DNA of 64,000 nucleotides from Tubulanus polymorphus. Taxonomy: Eukaryota; Nemertea; Palaeonemertea; Tubulaniformes; Tubulanidae. The notes under the pieces are model-generated. The model was not told the origin of the DNA, searched no databases, and was given only the letters and a program-made list of their open reading frames with translations. The DNA lies in the NCBI RefSeq assembly GCF_964204645.1, contig NC_134025.1, positions 11,785,001-11,849,000 on the forward strand, given 5' to 3'. This document shows positions 47,903 through 62,400 of this stretch, piece by piece; position 1 is the first letter of the stretch, and each line of letters begins with the position of its first letter. Both the position numbers and the translations under genes were made by a program.

Positions 47903-48417
47903 TAGTTGCCTTGAATTTCACTCATCAAATCGTCGTGAAAGTATCGACACATTTTAGTTGGATACGTAAATTGTTGCAAAAATTGACTTTCATTTTGATA
48001 AGCGACATTACCAGCCATGAGAGAACGATCGTGCATTGAAATTCTAGTCTCTGATCGACGTTCATTTCAACCGATACAACCGCGTTGGTGTGTGTGTGTA
48101 TTTTATCGTGTGTTGTCTTCTACAATCGATAAATCAGGGCCCTTCCAACTTGCCCACCTTTTCAATCCTACTGTATGAGCCTTCTGCTCGGCGCACTGGA
48201 ACTCACGGTATATACCGAGCGTTGGAAGTTCATACGCAAACTGAAATGACATAGGCCATGCTGAGCACGTAGATCTCGTGTACTGCAGCGACGAAACCAC
48301 CTCACCTGAATTAGCGGACGTAGCTTTCTCGTAATAAATGTCACTATAGGTCTAGATAACTCTCGTACGACTCATCGTTAAGTATGTGTGTGTGTGTGTA
48401 ATTTCAGGGAGACGTCT

Positions 48418-48448
48418 ATGATTTTGTGAATAAATGCGGTCAGCATGA
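48418..48448 (+). promoter_or_regulatory. Two upstream ORFs before the SLC4 start
   Basis: A 4-codon uORF (48418-48429) and a 5-codon uORF (48434-48448) precede the start. The stop of the second overlaps the two candidate start codons, ATGATGG at 48445-48451. The second ATG has the better context (A at -3, G at +4). Both lie in the exon that follows the acceptor AATTTCAG|GGAGACG at 48407. Confidence 0.55.
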
Positions 48449-48611
48449 TGGAACCGTCGAATCTAGATCCACGTAAAGAGCGAATGGGCGCCGTACCGGA
48501 AGGCCTACGAGATTGGGGATCGTTTCACCGCGCGCCAGCATTCGACGATACAGATTATGCAGGTAATTAAGCAACTATCCGTCAATTTTTTGTCTATCTC
48601 TTGACATTATG

Positions 48612-48687
<76 letters not shown>

Positions 48688-51600
48688 ATGACAGATGTGG
48701 TAATGACGATTAATGTAATCATTTTATCGAGTCTGCATTGGATTAATAGTTCCGCCTGATAAATGAGATTCCGGCAATTTTTATCAATACGTAGTTTGAA
48801 AATTTCCAAGAATCTACCAGTGATATTTATATTCCTGTGAAATGTACGTCGAGACTAGTATTTCTAGAATGTTGTCGCGTTGGACTGTTTGCCGAATGTC
48901 TGTGTCTGACTTAGAACCCGGATAACTGGTCTTTTTTTCAGTCCCATATTTTTGTAGTGAATAGCAAAATAGATTTTGCCCTTTGAAAAGGTAGGTTCGT
49001 GAATCACAAACATGCGTACATGTATATCAATATAACCCGTGACCTTTCAATGTCAAATCGGGAAAAAAATCTTGAGTGATGAAATTGCTAGAATTTGAAT
49101 GTCCAGAAAATTCGTTTCTCAATTGCAAATCTTTAACTGCTGTTTTACTGAATTCTAGGTGGGCCACGACCTGGAAATGGAATATTCCCTTCATCAGCGT
49201 CGGCTTTCATATTGTTTTTAAGACAATCAAGATTGATCCGTCTTAATCTTAAGAGTTCCTGTGATGATTGAGCTGCTGTTTCATACTTCATATTCCTTAT
49301 TTTTCACGTATCTATCTATTTATCCTGTGTAGATGATAATTAACTATTGTTACGATAATAATCGAACTATTGTTACGATAATGATGAGGATATATTTGAA
49401 ATTTGGTGCAATATTTTTTCAATGAATCACGTGTGAGATAAAAAGAAACAACAAATATTATAGTTAATGTGATCCTGTAATAGTGAAGAGAGTGAAAATT
49501 GCATGGAATTGCATCATTGGTTCAAACAGTTTATTCTTTTCGTTGACTCGATACACAAAAGATTTAATGTCTCACCGATTTCTTTGTCTAATCATTAATC
49601 ACTTTACAAGACTTCAAGATATTTCGTGCTATATTCATGATCGATGGGGCCATTTCTTCGAAGAAATAGCAATATTTTGTTAATCGTATCGATCATTGTT
49701 TTGAAGATCTCTCCGTCCGGTCTACAGACGGTGTGCTCTAGTAAAACTGGTTTTCCGCGTGGCGAACGTTATTCGCTAGTAAATCAATGAAAGAAGCCGG
49801 TAGTACCGAAGAAAGGCCTTATCAGGTGTCCGTGATTTTCCGGGATGAATTGATGAAGTGAATAGCCTTGTAGCAGAGCAATTAATTCTTGCCAATGTCA
49901 ACTGTTTTTTTATTGCTGACAGAGTAAAATATTACATCCTGACTACCAGTGGGTAAATCAAGATACTGTTGACGTGAATGGCAATACTTTTTGCCGGGTG
50001 GTGTCGTAAAAAGCTCATCAAGTAGCTTTCTCCTTGGTTGTACCATTGTAACAAATACCTCAACAGAATATAGGTTTCCGACACTCCAAATGGTCATGTA
50101 GTTAGTAGAGAACAATTGTAGGCCCGCCTGATTCTCCAATCTCAAGTACAACCCATGAATTGCACGTAATCAACCCCAAGGATTTTTCACCTTTTCTTTA
50201 AGACAAATCATGAAAGTTCTGTAGGGATGATGAAGTAGCTAAATTGCTTTTGGTTAAAGATCCATATAGCTATCGTGTAAAGACCATTTTCCCTAAAGAT
50301 AAGAAAATTAGATTTCGATAGACCACTTATAGAATATTTATTGGCTGCGCTGATATTGACAGTTTCTCATTTCTACTTTCGTAGGACATAGGTCCGACCA
50401 GGCTATTTATATCGGACTGCATCTACCGAAGTCAAAGCGTCGCCATCACCACCATCGACGTCGGTCATCGAAAACACCATCTGTAATCGATGAAGAATGT
50501 CCTAGTAAACCACCAGGTACGTACACTACACGCAAACTGCGAGCATTAGTCAACCATTGCGGGTACTCGGAACAAAGTCTTTTAGTAACTGTGACTAGAA
50601 GCCTCTCTCGCGGAGCGCCAGAAGATGAAGAACATTGTAATAAAGAGTGCTTCATGGTTAAAGATATAACACCAATTTTGTAATAAGATTCTTGGCTCTT
50701 TAACGCTAGTATCATCTCGGTTTTTATGACAGTTAATTCTTTGGAGTGTCTTACGAGATAACAATTTCTAGAGAAAACAACCGCGAATTGTCTCTATCGG
50801 CCTACTCGACTTAGAAAGAGACATATACTTAGAAAAGGACATATCTATGTAAAGTGTATTTGGAGAATGTCTGACATTTGACAATATGTTGATTTGTGGC
50901 TGTCTGGTTTTCTCTTTGAACTGGAAAACCTGCACCAGTGCCTCGATCTCTTGTATTTGGGAGAAATGTTTCACATGCCCACGTATAGAAAGAATATATA
51001 TCGAAATCATCGGCTTAAGTCTCACATATACACCAACAATTATGAGTATGAGACTCTCTAAGGATTTCCTAGCTATATATTAACTATCTATTTAATACAG
51101 ACTATGTCAGTTCATAGTAGACTCTGGAATTGTATATCTCGGAAAATTTTAACCTCTTTTGGGAACTCTTATTCAAATTCCCCCTTCCCCCAATATCTTT
51201 CCCCCACTTCTTATGCTGATTTGGCCTTAAAATATCGATTCCTTTTTAGCAGATATTTTCAAGACTGCAGAAGGTAACTAACTCAAACGTATCAATATTT
51301 TGTCACCTGTATATTTGGATTTTTAGTTTCAAATGCAATAAATGTTTCAAAATTGGCCTGAAAATTGTTATCCCTTTGTCTGGGTATTCCCCCATAGTCA
51401 AACCATTGCCTCCAATTGTTTGTCATTTTTTGCTCACATCAGTTTGCAACATTCACATCAATGACAAAAGTTCCTAAATTGTTTCATAATACTGTTTATA
51501 TGCGATGTTTATCACTATTGATCGGTGGTAGATGATTACAGTGAATCCTTCTCTGGTTAATCTGTTGTCTGCTTCCTGTGTTCTCTCTGATTATGCGAGT

Positions 51601-54600
51601 GAAGTGAGTTGTGAAGACTCTTGTAGGCTTTCCCTCTCATATAGTTCCCTCTAGTAATTTAACCCTGGCTTAACACGTAAACAGATTAGGTGTATACTGT
51701 ATATATTTGAAATCAGATATATATACGAATAATTGTTCACAATTTCTGTTGTGGAGCTGTTTCGATAATAAATAGTCACGAACTAAGATTGTTGCAACAC
51801 GAAAAAAAAATGGAACTGTTCGCTTTTCTTGTGTCCGACTTAGTTAAAACCTTTTTCAAAATGTTCCTTTGTGCGTATAGCTATTGTCCGAAGGATAGGA
51901 ATGATTAGTTAGTACCGCATGGAAAAACATGAAAAGTTGGCTCGTTGTTGTCTTTCAAATCATGTCATGTCTCTTAGAGTTCTCAAATATCTTTGATGGA
52001 CATTCGTCAATGATAAAGTCCGACTATGGGTGATCGTCGGGGGCATCTGATTTCTTTCAGCTACGATAGAAATTTCATGTCCAAATATATAGAAAAATAC
52101 CACACTGATTTAACGGAAGAAATAGGGTGAAAAGTTTCTTTTCAGCTATTAATTTATTTAATCCAACGTTGCGACTATATCCTAATGGTCATCATCAGGA
52201 ATGTGTGTTATAGCAGTGTGGGATTTTCTGTATATTGTTACAACACTGAATAGTGTTTCACCAAGGTTTTCAGGTCCAAATAGTTACCTCGCATACATTT
52301 TGGACTGATCAGTTTTATTTTCCGGATATGGTAGCAATGGATGATATCAACCATGTTGAGTAGCTATTGGAGTTGAGTCAGTGATGACTTGCCGCGATAT
52401 GTGATCATCGTCAACCAGCTCGGTCAAACTCAACTGGGATGGCAATTAATACTGCCAGAGAAGTCGCATGATTATACATTATATTGTGATTATGTGACAA
52501 ATCGATGATGGCAAGCGTTACTTTAACTGTTGGGCTATCGGCCTACGTGAGCCATGGTTTGGGTTTCCCTTAGGCCAATCTATCGATGCTCAGTATCCAG
52601 ATCGTGGCATTTGGAGCTATCCACACACACACTCTTATCTAGTGGGTTGCTCGATTCAGGTGGAATCAGCTAAGAATATCCATCATACCCAAACTTGATC
52701 TCTGAATATATGAACTAAAACTCGCCAATTTATAGTTGCTTCAAGATTTCAGTTTCATATTTGTATTTGTATAGCTACCCCTCCGGAACAACGGGTTCGG
52801 TTTATTCTTGGCCAAGAAGCAGAAGATGAAGATGAAAAGGAGGCGCACGAGGCGCATGATATTTTCTGTGAAATGAGTGAGCTGTTCGACGATGGTGAAG
52901 AGGACAGTGAATGGAAGGAAACTGCCAGGTATGTTAGAGACTATCAGCCTCCTTCGAAGGGATTCATTAACTCCATGGACCCACTACTATACAGTACCCT
53001 CAATTATCCACCTTCTGAGTAACGGCTACGTATATGCCATTGTATGGATTTCCCCAATGCTTTGTTTGCTAACTGACATTTTCTGTTTGCAATCTGCCGC
53101 AAGTTTCTTCGTTCAAGTGTCCTTCAATGTCCTTAATTTAGTCTTAATTATTAGCTAAGGAAAATTTCTGAGAAAGTTTTCTCTATTTGTCGAGCTCTAT
53201 TTCAAGATTGATTTTCTTGATGAACGTTATAGTACTTCAGTAGAGACTGATGAAATGAACTCCAACTTCTACCGTGCAAACTCAAACGAAGAAAGAACAA
53301 ATTTTAGTGCTTTAGAGTTGAATGATGTATTTTAAACCTGAATTGAACTTTCAGTGGCACAATAGGGCTGTTTAGCTCTCTGGCGAAATGACACTTGTCC
53401 CAAAGTTGGCAGATAATCAACAGTTCACTGTTGTTCTAGATGAAGTTTTTGTCTATAGATGTTCAGTTAGAATGAGCACATTTCAGATTTGATTACTTCA
53501 AATTTCAACTAGCAACTTGGAATCAAAACTGTGAAACTTGTTCTCGCCGACCAGTAGAAATTAGACCGGTTGCATGGCTATCTGAAGTATTGCCATTTCC
53601 AAACATCACACAGTGTTCTTTGTATACTAGGAGTTCATTTTCGTAATGAATTATTCATTCAATAGACAATTTATTGTGATTGTCTCAATAAATTTTTCAA
53701 TCGTCAAATGTTTTACTTTCAACGTGAAGATGCTCCAATAGCTATACGGTAGTACAGTCTTGATGCCATCCGGTTTCAATCCCTGTCAGGGAATGACTTC
53801 ACACTGGCGCTAATGAGCCTTTTATTGAATTTTTAGGCTAACGCCTAATTTCAATACTTGATAATCGATTTTCTATGGTTTGATCGATGCTCCCATAAAC
53901 ATTTAGCAACATTCGTCAATGATTATCCCTAGGTATGGTTCGAATTTGTTATCAGGGGCAGACCCAAGGGGCTTTAAGGGCTACTTTACGGAGAATTGAG
54001 ATTAGGGAAAGTGATTTAAAGGCAGCAATTGGGGGAGTATGTGGTCAAAGGGGCTTTGGGCACTCAAAACGTTTAAAAAGATAGGTACTTGTTTCCTCAG
54101 GAAAAATGATGAGATGATGTATTTAAGGTAGGGGGCACATGAGGGTATTTTTTCGCCCAATTGCCGCAAATTCAGAAATCGCCTGAAAATTTTTGCCCTG
54201 TGCCCGTTCACGGCAATGAGGAGGATTTCATTGGCCGACTCAATCGCCCAGCTATTCGTCCGTATTGAACATGTTTGATATTTTCGATCGGTTATTTACG
54301 CCAAGCGATCGATTTTTATCAACCAATAAGATGCATCGCTGATATCATGTGATTTGTTAAGTCTCTCCCAATATGCGGCATTGACGGAACTTCGATTTGA
54401 TTGCTTCATATCGTCACATGAAAAAATACGCCTGTCTGTCCCTAGCTTAAGGTGTATTGGCTCACAATAAGATACTAACATCATGTTGATAACACAATGA
54501 ATCAGTCGCTTGCCTGTTCAGACTGGTTGTAAGATTGTTTGAATGAGCCAGCACTGAATATCCAAATTATGTACTTCGATTTTAATAAAAAAATTCTGTT

Positions 54601-56421
54601 AACTCGACCGCCGATCACACAACTATATTTGTACTTCGATTTCCGATTTCAAAATCAAACCCCATGTTTCGCTCCAGGTAGGTGTGGTGGGTTTGTAAGG
54701 CAATCAATCAAAAAAAATATCAAACGAAATTTACCAACCAAATGAATAACAGGGTCAATCCCTATTTTGAGATGCAAAAAAATAACACTATGAAGGTACC
54801 TTTCTGCCATAATTTGACTTACATCATCTGATTCAAACGTACGTTCATTCTATTTCAGGTGGGTGAAATTCGAAGAAGACGTCGAGGAAGGCGGCGAACG
54901 ATGGTCGAAACCTCACGTCGCGACGTTATCGCTTTACTCGTTGTTCGAACTCAGAAAATGTCTGCTGAACGGAACGGTTTTACTCGATACCGAGGCGTAT
55001 ACGCTGTCGCAAGTAGCAGGTTCGTGTCGCTAATACGTAGTAATATCGCTTCATTTCCCCGCAACAGAGTGTATATCGTTTGCTTTATAGTTATGGTAAA
55101 TATCGCGAGCTCCCCGGTAAACGCTTTTCCATTCACGCCCTCATCCACATTGCTAACGTGCTCGATAAAGAATGGAACATTTATCGCTATTCCATTATTT
55201 GCCGTAGTCGAAATTTTAGTTTATTCAACAGGAGAAGGTGTAAAATCACAGTAGATTGATTTGATACAAAATAAAAATGTATATAATCGCAGTCGATTGA
55301 TTTTTGTATTGATATGCATACAACTATCTCATTGTTCTCGAATCAAGTTTATGACGTTTGATATGGCAAAACCGCTTGTGCTTTGCTATAAAGTTTAGTA
55401 AAATTCCAATCTAAATGAATAAAGTGAAGTACTGTACTTGAACTAGAAAATAATGTATTTTGTGATCAGTGTGACGAGGCAACTGTATCAGGCATACCAA
55501 GAGTCTATGAAAGTCATAAATCGGTCAGTGATGAAGTCGGTCGCAAGTTATCAATTATTGACAATTTTCAATGAAAAAATTAAGACCACTACTATGAGTT
55601 GACTAAGACCTCGTATCACCTACTTAATCGCCGAATCTCATAATTCCCAAATTTCTTAAAACTTTGATTTCAAATTTGCAATTCCACATTAGCTTATCCC
55701 AAAAATTCCATTTTTTTCGCAGGCGTCAAATAATTTATTGAAATTAATTTTCTTGTTTATTGCTAATATTCTTCAGTCCAAGTTCTTAGATGGTTAAGAT
55801 CATATAATCAAGTTCCACAATGAAATAAGAGTCAGAAATTTGCTAATATTTTCATTTCATTAGCCACAACGATTCAGCCTTTGTCAGGTGGTTAAGATCA
55901 GTTATGGTATTAATGTCAGTTCCATTGTCTTCAAGCTGATTGCATGAAGTCATATTTGGTTTTCAATCATGCGCCCAAATCATGGCATTTGGAGCCATGC
56001 GGCTTGATATGTCCATTATCATCATGGAAACTTAGTTCCTAGGTAGAAAGACTATTGCGCAACATTTTCAGGACGCTCTAGTCGTGCGGCCAAACGGTGT
56101 CTCGTTTTCACTCTTTTAAGTTTTCGCTCGACCTTTTTCAGACCTGATTCTGGATCACATGATTGCGAATAAACAGCTGGAAGAGCAACACCGCGAGAGC
56201 GTGCGCGACGCGTTGCTGCGACGCCATCGACATTTACACGACAAAAAACACCGCAAAGAAGGCGACATGAGCCATCGTGGTTCGATGCTGCCGTTGATCC
56301 GTTCACTGGCCGACATCGGCAAAAAACGCTCCGAACCGAGCAACATGAACAGCGGTAAGTGACTACGCCCGCGCTGTAGCTATACTAACCTTATTTATGT
56401 TAATATATATATATATATATA

Positions 56422-56473
<52 letters not shown>

Positions 56474-59400
56474 CTATATACAATAGAGATGTAGACAATG
56501 TGACCTTTGTAAATGTTAGAGGAAAAAAGCTGTTTTCAAAATTTTGAAATCGTCAACTTATGAGCAAATTTGGAAACAAGCTTGAAAATTTTAGATACCT
56601 GTCTCAATGTCTAGAGAGGAACTTTTGATATAACGTAGTGATTTTGAGGTTTTCTTATGAAGCTCTTTGAACGGACTTGAACGTATTAAATTTCCAATCA
56701 TAGTTGATGGATCACGTATGATGCAAAGTTCTTGTGGATCTATGTAGTTTAATTATCACGATGTGTTGACTGTCAGTAATAGTAATAGAACTCATTATTC
56801 GTGCAAACCACTGCAAATTTCCAAGTAATGAAGTGTGTACAGCTTGAATTTTGTTAATTAAGAACCTTGTGTATTTATTCACTATTATTTATTATTATAC
56901 ATAGGCCTATCATAAACATAATCATCATTAACATTTGTATCACGATGAAACAGTTTGCATTGACTAGGCCTACAGCGCCTGCTGGAAAGGATATAAGAAC
57001 AGAGCCCGTATTTTAACGCGTGTTATACAAGCTTAAGAGCTTTTTAGCTGATCATCCTTTTATTTCGGACAATTACTACATCATTTACATCATTTCACTT
57101 TTTTATGGTGTCTGTCTCTATTGTGTATATGATTTATCATCTTCACTCCTCGACTCGACTATCAGTTGTCTTCTAAACAGGGTTTCCGATATTATTTTGG
57201 CGATTATTCCTAAATAAGCAGTTTCGTCGTTTTATTTGCACTTCATTTGCAAGTATTGGACATCCTCCCCAGGCAGGGATTTGAATCTAATGGCATCGCT
57301 AAACTCAGCCACGGCACAAACCCCTGCCACATTGGACTGGGTGCACAGGTACATGCGAAAGCTTTGCCACACGAAAACTTGCGGCACCAATCAGATTGCT
57401 GGTATAACTGCTGAGGAAAATTTCATGGAAATAATATCAATGGGAAAAAACCTGGGCTTAAATAAAACAGGATTTCTGATTGGCTAATAATGACATGATC
57501 TAAACTGCGTGTTTATCTGCGCACTCGGTCTAGTGTGGCAGGGTTTCGTACCCTAGCAATCTCGATGCCATCAGGTTTCGAATCCCTGCCCAGGGATGAT
57601 GGTATTGAATGAATGTCTCTTTTCTGTTTGGTTTTGATGTTCATCGAAGAAATCGTATCCATTTATCAATTTTTGTTAATTCGTTTGGTGAAACCCTGTT
57701 CACTATTATTAATTTCATCATCGTACTCGACACTGGTATTATTGTTCTATTTTTATTTTCGGTACATCATGTGGCGTCCGCATCATGATCAGCGTCATCA
57801 TTACCATTATTATTTGTTGTGTATTTTGAAATATTCCAGGCCCTTTGAGTAATTATTGGTTAAGAAGAGGTACGTTGCTTCCGTTCAGTGTCGAAACTAT
57901 TTTCAAAAAAAAAAAAACAGAAATGAAAAATTCTCCGCGTTACGAACGAACAGGACATTATTTCATTTTGGCCGGCTTCAATTTTCTTTTGGCAATGATA
58001 CTTATATATTGAACGCAATAGCATGTGTGACATGTGAACACTTCTGATGACAGATCTTTGGAAATGGCCAGGTTAAATTCTTCCTGCTGGTTAAAGTTAC
58101 ACCGATTTAACGATTTCGTTCTTAGCTAACCGACAGAGATCTCGGCTAGTGCTAGCTTGAAGATTTGTCGAATGATGGGAAAAATGTGTTTTCCTCGGCA
58201 TTTGATAATTCGACGGCTATTTACTAGTGTAAATACAGCATTCTAAGAGAATGCGGCTATTCGTTTGAAAACGTGCCATAACCCCTCACTAGTAGATCTC
58301 GTACGTTAGCGTGGAACTATGAATTTCATTTCTTTAAAAGTAAAAAAGTTAGCTATGAAGTGCTGGTGGAATTTCGGTATTGGTTTTTTTATTCTTAACC
58401 GAGAACCCAATTTCGCTTTTTAGTTCATTTTCGATGATTCTTTGCAACTGCACGAAACTCGCAGGAAGAAGCACGCCTATCATGAAAGAAATATGCTGCT
58501 TTCATCGCTCACCAATTTTATTATTCCTCGGATGATTTTGAGGGTGTTGTCGATTTTTGTTGTTGAAAACCACGACAGCGCTTACGTATCATACTGATTT
58601 CACAGTAAACGGCGTCGAAATACTTTTGATTTTTCTTTCGAATATATGAAAATTTTCGTTAGTCATAACAATCTGCTTCTAGCATATAATCATAACGTCA
58701 CCATCGCTTATTTCATATATACTGAGATATCTATATTTCTCCACAGCAGTCGAAATGATTGTTTCTTTGTGCTGGCGGATAGTTGTGGAAAGCTGGTTAA
58801 GATTTGACTATAGAATTAAAACATAGAGCTAATCCAACTATAGAGTTAAATTTAACCGTGAATTGTGGAACTGAGCCCTGGACCTAGTTCATAGTTCGGA
58901 GTTAAGATATGACTCGTAGTTAACTCATTGAATATGAATTAATCTTAAGTCGGAGTTAGCTTTTAAGTAACAACTGTTGAACTGGATCCTCGTTATTGAA
59001 TTAGGGTTTTCCATTGGATGGACAATGATTTTCGACAGGCAATTGATAATCAGCGAATTTGGCCAATCTTATATCGCTTCTTTTCAAATCGACGATATGC
59101 TCCGTGGGCCCAGTTTCAAATTAACGTTAACTGCGTTACTAAAGACACTGTCAATTCTGGGAGGGTAGTGTAAGAAAAATATATGCTGACTGCGATCAGG
59201 TCCGGATAAACTGACTTTTCACAACTATATCCAGTCCATGTTTTCAGGTGGCTTTATAGTATTGAGGCTTTATGAGGAAATATGTGTGAGATTCGTGAAA
59301 AAGGGGTATAGAATAGAACTGCCCGACCTAACTATATATCTGCCGTAACTATTTTATTATGCAGCTTTGCTTTGCTTTTATTGCTTAATACTTCTTGTTT

Positions 59401-62400
59401 TTCTGCTTACAAATCCTATCCTCTGGTATATTTTCCACCATGACAATAGTGGATTTAGATTAATTTTGATTTCATTTTTAGTTTCGCCCTCCAAAGTGAT
59501 TTTCCAACTGGTTACTGTATTCACTTTTCAACTATGTGTGCATTGGATATCTAGTCAAAGATTTGATAATTTCATTAATAAATGATTTTTTCCACAAGTT
59601 CTTCAGTGCCTAGTGCATGTTCAGAGTTTGATCTGGGATTTTGGTTGGTAATAGATTAATCCATTAACACCAAAATGAAGGTAGACTAATGGGAGATGGT
59701 CGACATACCGATGTACTTACGAAATAACGTATGTGTATTAGGTGTCGTTGACATTTCCCGGTGGATCTATGTAATTTCAATCGAAATAGTCCTCTTGAAT
59801 TAATCGTGATCCTTGACATCAAATGGACATTCGATTTTTTGGTTTGAGTAAATGTCCTCTAAAAACTCTACTCATTCTGACTGACCTCCTGATAGTGATC
59901 AGCAATCGTGGGTTTTTCACAGCAAACACGCACATGCTGTGTACGGGAAGCTGGAGAAAATAGCTGAGGTTAAGTCTTATTTCTCAGTAATGGCTTTACC
60001 AAAATCAAAATTAGTAACACACTTATCATTTATACACATATCACATTTAGAAAATAGGTTTTACGCAATATTCTATCTAGAGGGCAGTTGACCTTTAAAT
60101 AAGAAAGTGCTGATACATTCAAAAGCGATTTTATCCTATTCCCTATTAGCACTGCTGTCAACTGTCTCATTTCATCTGGACATTTCAAACAAGCTGTTAT
60201 TACCAAGTTAATCGTCGCGAAATATTTCTCATCTAATAGTGCTCGGATCGAAGAAAAACTCATTTTCGCGGGAAATCAATTGTAATCTTGTTTAGCATTG
60301 TGTTTTAATTTCGATGCTCTCCCTGACTATTTCTGCTTCTCACAATTGGTTTTCTTCCGTAGTAATTTAAGTAGCCTTTATCCTGGTAATAACTAGAATT
60401 CCCAGATGCAAATTGCTGCAGTTCTTATACCCTTAATCATTGTAAACAGCTACATTTACCATAAAAATTCGTAATTTAAAAATCTGTTGCACTGGACGAT
60501 AATATTTGAGTTGGTTGGTAGCTCTGGCATATGTGTGTCCAGTTTAATCTGTCATTTATTTCCACACACCTTTTGTTTCTCGATTACCGTAAAGGAAATC
60601 TTCCTCTTTTTACCCCACCTTGATCATGTTATGATACCCGTTTCAGGCACTTCTAAATCCCTTCGAGTGCATACCTGCTGCATGTACCGTAAGCAAACAA
60701 GCGTATGGTATATAAATCATGTTAAGGAATTATAAGGAAATTCGATAATAATACAATATGCTGATTATACGATACATATATATGATAAGGTTGAGAAACA
60801 GTATATATTGCATGAATCGAATGTTTCGGCAAAAACTACTGCGCACATATCGAAAGGACCCCCGCTTTCATTCATATATAATCTTGGTAAGGCGCATGTC
60901 ATCGTACTGGTAACTGAATTCTGTGGCCCTTTATGTAAGGATGGCTGCCCACATATCCTGACTGATGTTATCAAATTTACCGATTTACTCTAAGAAAATG
61001 AAAGCTAAATCGTTATTAGTTGAAAGTTGGAATTTGTAATGTCAAAGGGTGTGTGTATATATATATATATATGTATATTAGAGGTGGTCACATCTTTGTT
61101 GAAGGGTTTGTATAGGATTATGCTGTTCACCTGCACATTTAAGTGCGGCGATGCTGGCTATATGACCTTAGATATATATTTTCTTAATGAAATTGTGTGT
61201 AACTAGCCTAAGGTAAGGTAAGGATATATGAATATATATTGACGAGACATCAAGGATTCATAAACAACCTGGTGTTTTCATTTCCCCGTCGAATAAATTT
61301 TATAACGATATATGTGAAATACACGGCTGCGTTTTTCTTTTTACAGCGAGTGCCGGCAATTTTAACATGCATCGCACAGGTAGCAGCAGTAAAATGTCAA
61401 AGAGTTCGAGCAACAATCTCATGGGTCTCGACTTGCATACGAATTCATCGGTTAAAGACAACATGACTCATAACGATAGCGGATCAGAGCTGCATGAAAC
61501 ACCGTCGTCGCATAAGGTTTGTGTCGAGTAGAATTGAAAAATGTTGAAGCTTGAACTTGAATATCTTGTTCTCAAAAGCTACCATCTTGGTTTCCTGCCA
61601 ATAGATTCTACCAACATGGTCAACCCCTTTTCCCAAATATCTTAATCTCACTTATATTGAATTATCGCCTCAAATACTATCTAAGGGCACTTCATCCCTT
61701 GCGCACACGAATCCGAACTACTCCTACTCCATTCCAATCTCTAAACCTATTATTAGCTTAACTCGCTTCCTTGCAAGCCATTAGTTTTTCCTACCCTTAC
61801 AAGTTGTACCCTTCTAAACATACCTTAACCCTTATGTAAACCTATGTATGCATGGTGTCTACAGAAGTGTTAACTTAAGCCCAGTCAAGTTAGCGAATTA
61901 GGAGCGTTTTACGGAACACAGATCTTGGTGCAGAAAATGAATTGTCGCATCTATAAGAACAGTAATATTGTATCTTCTATATCTACAGATGAATGTGGCG
62001 TTCATGAAGAAGATTCCTCCGGGCGCCGAAGCTTCGAATATTCTTGTCGGCGAGGTCGAATTCTTAAAGCATCCGATCATTGCATTTGTCCGTCTAAACA
62101 AGGCGTCGTTGATGGGCGACCTGACGGAGGTACCCGTGCCGACTCGTTTTCTCTTCATTTTACTCGGACCGAAGAATAACGAGCAGTCTTCAAACTACCA
62201 CGAGATCGGACGATCGATCGCCACGTTGATGTCCGACGAGATCTTCCACGACGTCGCGTATAAAGCGCGCAAGCGTAACGACCTGTTGGCCGGCGTCGAC
62301 GAGTTTCTCAGCAATTGTACGGTGTTGCCGCCCGGTGAATGGGACCCGACGATACGAATTGAACCACCGAAATCTGTACCATCACAGGTATGCTTAAAGT

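Noticed and set aside
49882-50151. 89-codon minus frame in SLC4 intron 1
   Set aside because: Looks protein-like in places but shows no transposase or other motif and has no start or splice context.
51540-51680. TIR-like start TACAGTGAATCCTTCTCTGG
   Set aside because: No matching inverted right end found.
52163-52200. Active hammerhead ribozyme
   Set aside because: The core has GCAA instead of GAAA and I could not pair a stem I or place the cleavage site. Kept only as a remnant.
54859-55254. 131-codon frame over SLC4 exon 4
   Set aside because: Wrong phase; the SLC4 frame ends at the donor 55019, and the rest is intron.
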